A stretch of 34,067 nt of DNA from JAHITU01 sp043800905 (GTDB lineage Bacteria; Patescibacteriota; Minisyncoccia; Phycocordibacterales; UBA12079): assembly GCA_043800905.1 (NCBI GenBank), contig JAZDMO010000021.1:1-34067 (forward strand), read 5' to 3'. The position numbers and the translations under genes are program-made. Below, one piece after another: positions 22,788 through 31,600 of the stretch. The stretch's first letter is position 1. Every line of letters begins with the position of its first letter. The notes beneath the pieces were generated by a model that did not search any database, had not been told where the DNA came from, and saw nothing but the letters and a program-made list of their open reading frames with translations.

Positions 22788-23070
22788 TGGCTTAATAGTA
22801 AATTAATCAGGCTGAAAATGATAAACTAGCTAGTAATTATTAGCTAGTTTTAATATTATCTAAAGTGATTTTTAATTAAAAACTTAAATATTTAAATTAT
22901 AAAGAATTTAATTATTTTAAAAGTTTCTAGACTGCTTCGCTATTGCTCGCAGAGACAGTGATAGGGCCACTGTCCGTCTTCGCGAGGAGTGAAGCGCAGC
23001 GAAACGACAAAGCGATCCAGAGAGAATTTTATAAAACAGCCTGATATTTTTTTCATTAAGCCTTTTTTGT
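22781..23070. mobile_element. 274-bp MITE-like element with TTTTTTGT target duplication
   Basis: The element spans 22789-23062. Left end: GGCTTAAT, nine bases, ATCAGGCTG (22789-22814). Right end: exact inverted counterparts CAGCCTGAT (23037-23045), nine bases, ATTAAGCC (23055-23062). Direct repeats TTTTTTGT flank it at 22781-22788 and 23063-23070. It carries no reading frame of note. Inside are a 10-bp CTAG-rich hairpin (22823-22832 with 22841-22850) and a degenerate copy of the REP-like repeat (about 22930-23021, including GACAGTG/CACTGTC and CGCGAGGAG...GCGATCCAG). This accounts for most of the 400-base gap between the Cys-rich pair and recA. Confidence 0.75.
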
Positions 23071-23078
23071 ACATAATT

Positions 23079-23138
23079 AAAATTAAATTTAAAAAGGGTG
23101 GCGGGCTTTGGCCCGCCACCCTTTTTAAGTTTAATTTT
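23079..23138. terminator. Terminator of the ftsK-recA unit
   Basis: Core stem AAAAAGGGTGGCGGGC (23091-23106), loop TTTG, perfect complement 23111-23126. AT pairs with a wobble extend it to about 28 bp. On the minus strand it directly follows the recA stop. Confidence 0.9.
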
Positions 23139-23139
23139 A

Positions 23140-24165
23140 TTATTTCCTCATTTCTACTCTAATTTTTTCTAAAACTTCATCAGCCATTTTTTCATTTTCT
23201 TTTAGGAATTGGCGAGAAGCATCATAACCTCTTCCTAATTTTTCTTTTCCGTAGGCGTAGGAGGAACCTGCTTTGGAAATGATTCCGTATTTCTCTCCCA
23301 GAGCTAAAATTTCACCCTCTCGAGAAATTCCTTCATTGTAAACTAAATCAAACTCGGTCATTTTGAATGGGGGAGCGACTTTGTTTTTTACTACTTTTAC
23401 TCGTACTCTTCCACCAACAATTTCCGTTCCCTTTTTAATTTGAGCAATGCGACGAATGTCTAAACGTACGGAAGTATAAAATTTCAAAGCTTTTCCTCCG
23501 GGGGTAGTCTCTGGATTACCAAACATTACTCCAATTTTCATTCTAATTTGATTAATAAAAATAATCGTTGTTTTGCTTTTCGCTACAATAGCAGTTAGCT
23601 TTCTTAAAGCTTGGGACATTAAACGAGCTTGTCTTCCAACGTGGTGAGCTCCCATATCTCCTTCAATTTCTGCTTGGGGTGTTAAGGCCGCTACTGAATC
23701 AACTACAATTACATCAATTTTTCCAGAACGCACCAAAGATTCCGTAATCTCAAGAGATTGTTCTCCTGTATCTGGTTGGGAAACAAGTAAATTGTTTGTA
23801 TCTACCCCAATTTTTTTAGCATAGTCTGGATCTAGAGCGTGTTCTGCATCTACGAAGGCACAAATTCCACCTTTCAATTGGGCTTGGGCTACTACATGTA
23901 AAGCCAAAGTAGTTTTTCCTGATGATTCTGGCCCAAAAATTTCAATTATTCTTCCTCTTGGTAAACCACCAATCCCCAAAGCTTCATCCAATCCGATTGA
24001 GCCTGTAGGAATTGCTTCCACATTCACTTTAGGAGCGTCTCCTAAACGGATGATAGAACCTTCACCAAATTTTGTTTGAATTTGGGCAATGGTGTCTTTA
24101 ACATTTTCATCTCGATTGCTTTTTTTATCTTTTTTTATGTCTTTAGTTTCTTTCTTTTTTACCAT
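23140..24165 (-). CDS. recA: Recombinase RecA
   Basis: 341 residues. A Lys-rich N-terminal lead of about 18 residues is followed by the RecA core: Walker A GPESSGKT (78-85), IDVIVVDSVAALTPQAEIEGDMGAHHVGRQARLMSQALRKL (Walker B and L1 region), TIIFINQIRMKIGVMFGNPETTPGGKALKFYTSVRLDIRR (L2 region). The C-terminus stops after the helical domain (VEMRK) and lacks the long acidic tail of many RecA proteins. It catalyses strand exchange and SOS-type signalling. It is the last gene of a minus-strand run after ftsK and a small membrane protein, 27 bases from the latter. No SD. Confidence 0.98.
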   Translation of the reverse strand: MVKKKETKDIKKDKKSNRDENVKDTIAQIQTKFGEGSIIRLGDAPKVNVEAIPTGSIGLDEALGIGGLPRGRIIEIFGPESSGKTTLALHVVAQAQLKGGICAFVDAEHALDPDYAKKIGVDTNNLLVSQPDTGEQSLEITESLVRSGKIDVIVVDSVAALTPQAEIEGDMGAHHVGRQARLMSQALRKLTAIVAKSKTTIIFINQIRMKIGVMFGNPETTPGGKALKFYTSVRLDIRRIAQIKKGTEIVGGRVRVKVVKNKVAPPFKMTEFDLVYNEGISREGEILALGEKYGIISKAGSSYAYGKEKLGRGYDASRQFLKENEKMADEVLEKIRVEMRK

Positions 24166-24192
24166 ATTGGTTTTGTTAATAATTAATAATTT

Positions 24193-24543
24193 CTAATTTA
24201 ATAAAACCACTTCTAATTTCCTTTCTGTTTTTCTCTCGAACTTATCTTTGGCAGAAATTTTTATTATATTATATCCGGGAAATAAAAGTATTTTTTCTGC
24301 CAGATTTCCTTCTTCGTCTACATAAACTTGACGATCGTTTAATGAAAGGTAGGCGATGTTTTTAGCAAAACCTTTAATTTTTAAAACATCTTCGCTTAAG
24401 GTAACTCCGTTTATGGGTTCTGATATTTCTAAAATTGGTCCTTGAATAAAATCTTTTGTTTGATAATAGGAATAGGCTAGAGTTATCAGTACTACAGAAA
24501 TAAAAAATAAAATTTTAAAATTTGGAATAATTCTTTGTTGCAT
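24193..24543 (-). CDS. Small membrane-anchored protein with Ig-like domain
   Basis: 116 residues. One N-terminal helix (NFKILFFISVVLITLAYSYY) and an outside domain of about 80 residues beginning GPILEISEPINGVTLSEDVLKIKGFAKNIAYLSLNDRQVYVDEEGNLAEKILLFPGYNIIKISAKDKFERK. This pattern (substance, then 'NGR.. V..DE.G.F...L.L..G.N.I.I.A.D') is that of bacterial Ig-like or glucodextranase-B-type domains common in surface proteins of this group. The start is three bases after the ftsK stop, so translation is probably coupled. Role unknown; position between ftsK and recA suggests co-expression rather than shared function. Confidence 0.7.
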   Translation of the reverse strand: MQQRIIPNFKILFFISVVLITLAYSYYQTKDFIQGPILEISEPINGVTLSEDVLKIKGFAKNIAYLSLNDRQVYVDEEGNLAEKILLFPGYNIIKISAKDKFERKTERKLEVVLLN

Positions 24544-24546
24544 ATT

Positions 24547-26853
24547 TTAATTTCTATCTTCTTCATCATCGTTTTCCTCATCATCTTCGTCTTTTTCGCT
24601 GTAATCATCGTGAGAAGGGTAATCTTCTTTTTCTGTTAAGTAACCACTATCTTTCTCTGGTTGAGAACGTTCACGAGAAACTTCATCTGCTTTAATCAAA
24701 ACTTCTCGAGCTTTGGAACCGTCTGCTGGACCAATTATACTATTATCTTCTAATGCGTCCATCAAACGGGCTGCTCTAGCATAACCTACACGTAGTTTTC
24801 TTTGAATGTATGAAGTTGAAGCCTTTCCCGCTTCCAAAACAGCTGTTTTAGCTTCTTCATATAAAGGATCGTCATCTTCTGTATCTTCTGCAGAAAGGGA
24901 ATCAAATAACATATTTTTGTCTTTTTCCGCAGAATTGATATCGATTTCTTCGGGGATTTCATCTTTGTAAGTATTTCTTAAGAAATTTGTTACATCTTTA
25001 AGTTCTTTTTCTGAAATGAAAGCAGATTGAATTCTCGTTGGTTTGGACATTTCTCCTGATAAATACAACATATCTCCTGCTCCTAAAAGTTTTTCAGCTC
25101 CACTCATATCAAGAATAGTTCGCGAATCAACCTGAGAAGCTACTTGCAAAGCCACTCGGGTGGGAACATTAGCCTTAATCAGGCCGGTGATAACATTAAC
25201 CGATGGTCTTTGGGTGGATAGTACTAAGTGAATTCCAATTGCACGACTCATTTGAGCTAAACGAACAATGGCAGCCTCTAACTCTCGTGGATAACTTTGC
25301 ATTATATCTGCTAACTCATCAATTACAATTACAATGTAGGGCATTGGATCAGGAAGTTCAGTTTCTTCCAAATTTTCTTTAGAAGCTTTGTCGTAAATCG
25401 GGCTAACTACATTTTTATGATAGGATTGGATATCTCTAACTGTCGCTGTTTCTAATATATCGTAACGTCTATCCATTTCTTTGATCGCCCATTTAAGAGC
25501 TAAAATAGCTTTTTTAGCATCAGTAATAACTGGAGTAAGGAGATGAGGAATATTTTTATATTGAGTTAATTCAACTCTCTTTGGATCTATCATTATAAAC
25601 TTAAGAGCATCTGGGGTTGCTTTGTAGAGAAGGGAAGTAATAAGAGCGTGAATGGTTACGGATTTTCCTGATCCTGTTGAACCAGCAATAAGCATATGGG
25701 GAGCTTTGGCTAAATTTACGAAGTGAGCCTTTCCAGAAATATCTTTTCCTAAAGCTACGGTTAAAAGTTTGTCGCTTTCTCTAAAATCTTTTTCTGCAAA
25801 AAGGGTAGCTAAACCAACTAATGTTCTAGTGGTGTTGGGAATTTCAATTCCGACAAGAGATTTCCCAGGGATAGGGGCTTCGATTCTAAGAGGGTGGGCG
25901 GCAAGAGCTAATGAAAGGTCGTTTTGTAAACCGACAATTTTTGATAACTTAATTCCTTGAGCTGGTTTTAAAGCGTAACGAGTGACTGAAGGTCCAATTG
26001 AAACTTCATCCATTTCAACATTAATTCCAAAATTACGGAGGGTTCTTTTAATAATGTTTGAATTAGCTTTTATATCTCCCACTTCAGGCTTTCCTTTGTC
26101 TTTTTGCAATAAACTTAGTGGGGGAAGGGTGGGCTTTCTTCCAAAATATTCTAAAGCTTTTTTTGATAGGAAACTAACACTGGAGACATTTTTTTCAAAA
26201 TCATCATCAGTATTTTCAGCAGTAACTTTTTTTTCTTTTTTAATTTCTTCTTCGGGTTCTTCCTCTTCTGTTTCTTCGGGTATTTTGTCTATTTCATAAC
26301 TTTCCAAAATTTCTTCGTCATCGTCATCATCAGATAAATCTTCTTTTTTAGCAAAATATTTCCAAAACATCAGTCTTTGAAAAATTATTTTTGTATCGAA
26401 AATTATAAGAAAAGAAATTAAGATGAGTGCTCCTAGAAAAACTAGACTAAAATAAAAATCAAATAATTTAAAAATAGGAGTAGAAATAAATCCTCCCAGA
26501 ATTCCTCCCATATCTTTAAAAATTAAATCAATTACTCCCAAGCTTGATAGAAATAATAAAAGAGAACCTGAAGCTTTGATGATTGCAAAATTGGGGCGAT
26601 GTTCTCTTAGGTAGGAATAACCAAGAATTCCTAAAACCGTTGGTGTTAAAAAATATCCAACTCCCAAAAGAGTGTGGAGAACGGAATAAATTTTTTCTCC
26701 CGCCATACCCCCTGCTTTAAAAGAAGCTAGGATTAAAAAAATTGCTACGGCAAAAAAAATAATCGCAATTACTGCTTGAAGAGTTTCTGTTTTAAGTTTA
26801 TGGGTTTCTTCTTCGAAGATTTCTTCTATTTTTTTATTTTTCTTTTTCCTCAT
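24547..26853 (-). CDS. ftsK: DNA translocase FtsK/SpoIIIE
   Basis: 768 residues. A short basic/acidic N-terminus, four membrane helices (about 28-165), an acidic linker, then the alpha/beta translocase motor: GRKPTLPPLSLLQ, the FtsK_alpha region with NFGINVEMDEVSIGPSVTRYALKPAQGIKLSKI, Walker A GSTGSGKSV (about 390), VIDELADIM (Walker B), STQRPSVNVITGLIKANVPTRVALQVASQVDSRTILD. The C-terminal gamma winged helix (KTAVLEAGKASTSYIQRKLRVGYARAARLMDALED...) recognises KOPS-like sites. An acidic tail closes the protein. It pumps chromosome ends through the septum and activates dimer resolution. Confidence 0.97.
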   Translation of the reverse strand: MRKKKNKKIEEIFEEETHKLKTETLQAVIAIIFFAVAIFLILASFKAGGMAGEKIYSVLHTLLGVGYFLTPTVLGILGYSYLREHRPNFAIIKASGSLLLFLSSLGVIDLIFKDMGGILGGFISTPIFKLFDFYFSLVFLGALILISFLIIFDTKIIFQRLMFWKYFAKKEDLSDDDDDEEILESYEIDKIPEETEEEEPEEEIKKEKKVTAENTDDDFEKNVSSVSFLSKKALEYFGRKPTLPPLSLLQKDKGKPEVGDIKANSNIIKRTLRNFGINVEMDEVSIGPSVTRYALKPAQGIKLSKIVGLQNDLSLALAAHPLRIEAPIPGKSLVGIEIPNTTRTLVGLATLFAEKDFRESDKLLTVALGKDISGKAHFVNLAKAPHMLIAGSTGSGKSVTIHALITSLLYKATPDALKFIMIDPKRVELTQYKNIPHLLTPVITDAKKAILALKWAIKEMDRRYDILETATVRDIQSYHKNVVSPIYDKASKENLEETELPDPMPYIVIVIDELADIMQSYPRELEAAIVRLAQMSRAIGIHLVLSTQRPSVNVITGLIKANVPTRVALQVASQVDSRTILDMSGAEKLLGAGDMLYLSGEMSKPTRIQSAFISEKELKDVTNFLRNTYKDEIPEEIDINSAEKDKNMLFDSLSAEDTEDDDPLYEEAKTAVLEAGKASTSYIQRKLRVGYARAARLMDALEDNSIIGPADGSKAREVLIKADEVSRERSQPEKDSGYLTEKEDYPSHDDYSEKDEDDEENDDEEDRN

Positions 26854-26930
26854 TTAATTTGATATTTTTTTGTTAAAAGTATTTAAATTATATCATAAGA
26901 AGACGAGAACATAAAAACATTAAAACAAAG

Positions 26931-26967
26931 AACAAAACAACAAACTAAAGTTTGTTGTTTTGTTTTT
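26931..26967. repeat. Inverted repeat with T tract upstream of ftsK
   Basis: AACAAAACAACAAACT (26931-26946) pairs with 26949-26964, followed by TTT. It looks like a plus-strand terminator but there is no plus-strand gene upstream; it may stop antisense transcription from the ftsK side. Confidence 0.55.
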
Positions 26968-26968
26968 C

Positions 26969-27111
26969 TGGATTGCCACATAGTTTTTTAAAAAAATTTT
27001 TTGCAATGACAGTTATAGAAGATGGTCCACTCGTCCTGCATGCTGGTAGGCAGGACGGATCGTCTTTGCGAGATTAGATTTTTTAATAAAAATCTAATCG
27101 TGGCAATCCAG
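26969..27111. repeat. REP-like repeats, copies D1 (inverted) and D2, with a GC palindrome between
   Basis: D1 reads TGGATTGCCAC...GCAATGAC (26969-27010). CGTCCTGC/GCAGGACG (about 27032-27057) lies between. D2 (27061-27111) is CGTCTTTGCGAG, stem GATTAGATTTTT / AAAAATCTAATC, then GTGGCAATCCAG. They fill most of the 330-base gap between ftsK and the winged-helix gene. Confidence 0.8.
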
Positions 27112-27157
27112 TAAAGGAATTAATAGATTTTTGTTTTTAGAACAATCTACAGACCCT

Positions 27158-27275
27158 TGTCTTTTAATCAAACATATTTATAATGGACATCTATAAAAGA
27201 CATTATCGATCCTATAAAAATATATTAAAGACAAAATTTAACATGAGTTTTATAAAAGACATGTCTAAAAGACAG
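27158..27275. promoter_or_regulatory. Cluster of TATAAAAGACAT-type motifs around the start of the winged-helix gene
   Basis: TGTCTTTTA (27158), GGACAT (27185), TATAAAAGACAT (27192 and 27251), TATTAAAGACA (27223) and TCTAAAAGACAG (27264), including the palindrome AGACATGTCT (27257-27266). The motif falls in more than one reading frame, so it is a DNA-level signal rather than a protein repeat. A -10-like TATATT (27221-27226) overlaps one copy. Confidence 0.55.
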
Positions 27276-27998
27276 AATAATAATCTTTATATCTCTTTTT
27301 TTTCTAAAAAAGTAGAAAAAATAATGTCTGCTATCTATCTAATTACTGATAATTTTTCAGATAAAGAAAGTTTAAAATGGAAGCTAAGAAAACATTCGGC
27401 TGATCTTTTTGATGTTTCCATGTCACTAATCCAAGAGGGTTTATTTAATAAGGACAAGAAACTTCAAGACATTCAAAACTTAATTTCTCAAATAAATTCT
27501 TTTTTGGAATTAGGTTCAGAAATTGTGCTAATTTCGGTTATGAATTTAGAGGTTTTAAGAAGGGAATTGAACTTTCTCTTGGATTTTGTAGAAAACAATC
27601 TATATGATTTAGACCTTGAAAATAATTTAAGTTTGAAGCAAGAGTCTTTTAAAGTAAAAGACAAGATTTTGTCTCGCAGGGTTTTATCTGAGCCAACAAA
27701 AACAATAAAGGACAAAGATGTCCTTGATAAAGGACATGAATATAAAAAAGAAATGTCCTTTATAAAAAGACAACCAACTGGAAAGGAAATAAATAATAAT
27801 CAAAAGAAAGAGGGAAGAAGAGAGATTATTCTAAGAATTTTGTCTAAAGGACAAAAACTAACTATAAAAGACATTTCAAAAGAAGTAAAAGACTGTGGCG
27901 AAAAAACTATTCAAAGAGAATTGTCTGTTATGTTGAAAGAGGGGATTTTAGCCAAGGAGGGAGAACGTCGTTGGAGTCGTTATTTTTTGATAAAGTAA
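27183..27998 (+). CDS. Winged-helix DNA-binding protein, probably autoregulatory
   Basis: 271 residues. N-terminal region (about 35-140) is helical: NNLYISFFSKKVEKIMSAIYLITDNFSDKESLKWKLRKHSADLF, then a long amphipathic bundle. A charged linker follows. The last 65 residues are a winged helix: RREIILRILSKGQKLTIKDISKEVKDCGEKTIQRELSVMLKEGILAKEGERRWSRYFLIK, with a recognition helix EKTIQRELSVML as in DeoR/MarR-like regulators. Family not known to me. The start may be ATG 27183 or ATG 27243; the latter leaves the GACA motif cluster as promoter, with TATATT 17 bases upstream. By my count about 22 GACA or TGTC tetramers lie between 27158 and 27925, including an exact inverted pair ATAAAGGACAT (27727) and ATGTCCTTTAT (27753). 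Confidence 0.7.
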   Translation: MDIYKRHYRSYKNILKTKFNMSFIKDMSKRQNNNLYISFFSKKVEKIMSAIYLITDNFSDKESLKWKLRKHSADLFDVSMSLIQEGLFNKDKKLQDIQNLISQINSFLELGSEIVLISVMNLEVLRRELNFLLDFVENNLYDLDLENNLSLKQESFKVKDKILSRRVLSEPTKTIKDKDVLDKGHEYKKEMSFIKRQPTGKEINNNQKKEGRREIILRILSKGQKLTIKDISKEVKDCGEKTIQRELSVMLKEGILAKEGERRWSRYFLIK

Positions 27999-28008
27999 TT
28001 AAACCAAC

Positions 28009-28037
28009 CGTCATTGCGAGTTTATGAAGTAATCCAG
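28009..28037. repeat. REP-like repeat, minimal copy E
   Basis: CCGTCATTGCGAG, TTTATGAAG, TAATCCAG: the end boxes with almost no core. Confidence 0.65.
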
Positions 28038-28261
28038 ATTCATAAAATTACTATAAGTGATTTAAAGGATTAAACATTGAAATTAACATTTTATTTATTG
28101 ATTAAATTAAACCAAATTAAGCCTAATTTTAAAGCAAATAAATTTTAAAAAATATTCTCTATTTAATTATTATTTTTAAATATTTATTCTTGCTTTTTAG
28201 ACCCCATTATTGTAATATTAAAAGGTTATATCTTGATGCAGTCTGTATTTTTTTCTGCAAG

Positions 28262-28306
28262 TTATCCACAAAATTTCTTTGCAAGAAGTCTTGCACGGGA
28301 TATAAT
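28262..28306 (+). promoter_or_regulatory. Promoter of the S-layer-like gene with palindrome and DnaA-box-like site
   Basis: TTATCCACA (28262-28270) matches the DnaA-box consensus. TTGCAA (28279-28284), 16-base spacer, perfect TATAAT (28301-28306). The palindrome GCAAGA, AG, TCTTGC (28281-28294) overlaps the -35 and spacer and could be an operator. Confidence 0.5.
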
Positions 28307-28604
28307 TTAACAGATAATTTTCCGACCGATTTTCGGTGGATTATTTTCATAGATTTTTGTACTTTGAAAAAAGAATATTCCGTATAGAAAAATAGAAGAG
28401 AAGAATGAATTAAACAAATTACAAACGAATACATCTTATTGGATTTGGTCGTAAATTTAATTTGATGTTAAGCAATAAATTACAAACGAAATTATTAACC
28501 GAATTATTAGCCCACAAAACTGTAAAAAGTTTTGTGTTTATATCCGATTTTTTAAGACACAATTTTATTAGTAATTGTCTTATAAAAATCTGAAAAATTT
28601 TATT
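28307..28604 (+). other. Long 5' leader of the S-layer-like gene
   Basis: About 290 bases without a convincing gene. It contains ACCGA/TCGGT near 28323-28336, a 14-base direct repeat AAATTACAAACGAA (28416-28429 and 28477-28490), a 9-bp hairpin CACAAAACT/AGTTTTGTG (about 28512-28535), and an imperfect long hairpin ending 15 bases before the ATG (GATTTTT...AAGACA / TGTCTT...AAAAATC, about 28543-28590). Long structured leaders often stabilise abundant surface-protein mRNAs. The 180 bases before 28262 are plain AT-rich sequence. Confidence 0.45.
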
Positions 28605-31600
28605 ATGAATATATTCACACTTAAAGATTCTGCAGCAGCTAAAGTTGCTTCAGTTATCGTTGGTGGTGCTATGGCTTTCACATTGGTTTTTGGTGGTGCA
28701 GTTGCTCCAGCTCAAGCTCAAACAGTGGAAGAACTTACAGCACAAATTAACAGTTTGCTTGCTACGATTGCATCATTGCAAGCTTCATTATCAGGAATGA
28801 CAGGTGGTACAACTACTACAACAACAGGAGTTGCTTACAACTTCACAAAGAACCTTAAACAAGGAGACAGTGGAGTAGATGTTTTGAACTTACAAAAAGT
28901 TCTTAACATGAGTACAGATACTCAAGTTGCTGTTTCAGGAGTTGGATCAAAAGGATTGGAATCAGAATACTTTGGTTCAATGACTAAAGCTGCTGTGATT
29001 AAATTCCAGAACAAATATGCTTCTGAAATTTTGACACCAGTAGGCTTAACAGCTGGAACAGGATTCGTTGGAGCTTCAACAAGAGCGAAGTTGAACACAA
29101 TGACTACAACTACAACTACTGGTACAGGAACAGGAACAACTGGAACAACAACAACTCCAGCCGGAACAGGATTAACTGTTTCAGCAGGATCACAACCAGC
29201 TGCTTCTTTGGCTCCTCACGGAGTTGCAAGAATTCCTTTCACCAAAATCGTTCTTACAGCTAGCGCTGACGGAGCAGTTACAGTTAACTCTATTTTAGTA
29301 GAAAGAACTGGATTAGCTCAAGATGCTGCTTTTGCAGGAGTGATCTTGTTGGATGATAATGGAAATCAAATCGGAATTGCCAAGACTTTGAATTCATTGC
29401 ACCAAGCATCAGTTGGAGAAGCCTTCACAATCCCAGCAGGAACATCAAAGATGGTAACTATCGCTGGTAACATGGCAGCAAGTTTGACTAATTACACAGG
29501 TCAAGTTGCTTCATTGTCAGTAGTAGGTGTTAACACATCAGCTACAGTGAACGGAGCATTTCCTATCGTAGGAACTTCACACACTTTGAATGATTCTTTG
29601 ACAATCGGAACAGCTACAGCTGACCGAGGAATCGATGACCCTAACACTGATGCTACAAAGCAAGTTGGTGTAACAGGTTATGTTTTCTCATCAGCTAAAG
29701 TAACAGCTGGTTCAGCTGAAAAGATTAGAATTCATTCAATAAGATGGAATCAATCAGGTTCAGCCGCAGCAGGAGACCTTGAAAATGTTAAAACTTACGT
29801 AGATGGAACAGCTTATGCTACAACAGTATCAGCTGATGGTAAGTATTACACAACCAGTTTTGGTTCAGGTCTTGTTGTTGATAAAGGACTTTCAAAGGAA
29901 ATTTCAATTAAGGGTGATATTGCTTCCGGTTCAGGAAGAACTATTGCTTTTGACCTTTACAAAAACACAGATATCTACCTAACAGGTGAAACTTACGGAT
30001 ATGGAATTACACCAGGAAATGGATCAGGATTCTCTGCTACAACTCCTTGGTATAACGCTTCAGTTGTAACAGTTTCCAATGGAACTTTGACAGTTTCAAA
30101 GGCTGTTTCAGTTGCAGCCCAGAACGTTTCAGAAAACGTAGCAAATGAACCTTTGGGAGGATTTGATGTAGAAGTTAAGGGTGAAGCTATTTCTGTAGCC
30201 TCAATTGTATTCACAGGAACTGTTTCTTCAGGAACAGGAAAGGGTGAAGACATTACAAGCATTACTTTGGTTGATGCTAATGGTTCAGTAGTAGCTGGTC
30301 CAGTAGACGCTGTGGGAACAGGAACAACTGCAACTGTAACTTTCTCAGATACAGTAACTTTCCCAGTAGGAAAAGGAACCTATACTTTGAAAGGTAAGTT
30401 AGGAACAGACTTTGATAATGATCAAACAGTTGTGTTCGCAACTATACCCGGAACAAATTGGACAACTGTAACAGGACAATCAACAGGAAATTCAGTTACT
30501 CCTGCCCCAGCAGGAGCTATTACTTCAAACACAATGACGATGAAAGCTGGAACAGCTGTTATCAACAACTCAGCAAGTCCAGTAGCTCAAAGCATTGTAG
30601 CTGGAGCACAAGGATTTACTTTTGCTAATTTCCAATTTGATGCAACAGCATCAGGAGAAGATGTAAGATTTACATCACTTGTATTATCTTTGACAGCGGC
30701 TTCAAATCCTAGTTATTTGACAGGTTGTCAATTATTTGACGGTGATACTGCTTTGAACACCGGTTCAAATATCAAAGATATTACAGCTGCTGGTTCAAAT
30801 ACATTCACTTTGGATGCTGGTGGAGTTGTAATTCCAAAACAGACATTAAAAGTTCTTGCTTTGAAATGTAATCTTTCAGCTTCAGCAACTAGCGAATCCT
30901 TTAAATGGGTAATGTCAGCTGCTCAAACTGGAACAGGGTTGGTTTCAGGAACAACTATTACAACAGCCGTTCCTACAGGTTCAGGCCAAACAATGGTTGC
31001 AACTTCAGGAGGAACTTTAACAGTTGAAATTGGTAATGGTAGTCCTTCATACAAGATTGCTGCCGCTGGTACTACCGATGTAGAATTAGGAGTTTTGAAG
31101 TTTACTGGAACAAACGAAGATATTCTTTTGAAGAAATTAGGTCTTGAGTTGACAGCTGCTTCTTCATCACCTTCAGATTTGACCAGAGTAACTTTGTGGA
31201 ATGGAAACACACAAGTTGGTACAGCTACTTTCCAAGGTACAGATTATGCTACATCAACATTGACAGGAACATTCCTAATTCCTAAAGGACAAAGTAAAGA
31301 TATGATTATTAAGGGAGATCTTGCTTTGATCGGTACAGATTTAGTTGGAACACAAGGGGCTTTGTTGAAAGTAAATTATGATGGTGGAGATTTGTTGGCT
31401 ACCTATGGAGTAGGTGCTCAATCAGGAACCACTATTTACTCAACATCTGCTTCAGATACAAATGTATCAGGAGTTAGAGTATTTAGAGCTTACCCAGAAT
31501 TTGCAAAAATCACTGTTACTGATACAACATTGGTATCAAGAGATGACATGACTTTGTACAAATTCAGTGTTACTGCTAAGGATGCTGCTGGTGCTAGCCA

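Noticed and set aside
26931..26967. A plus-strand gene ending in the hairpin upstream of ftsK
   Set aside because: There is no plus-strand frame in front of it; the sequence upstream is ftsK on the other strand.
28190..28387. A short plus-strand frame in the leader of the S-layer-like gene
   Set aside because: It overlaps the predicted promoter and TATAAT, has no start signal and shows no recognisable motif.
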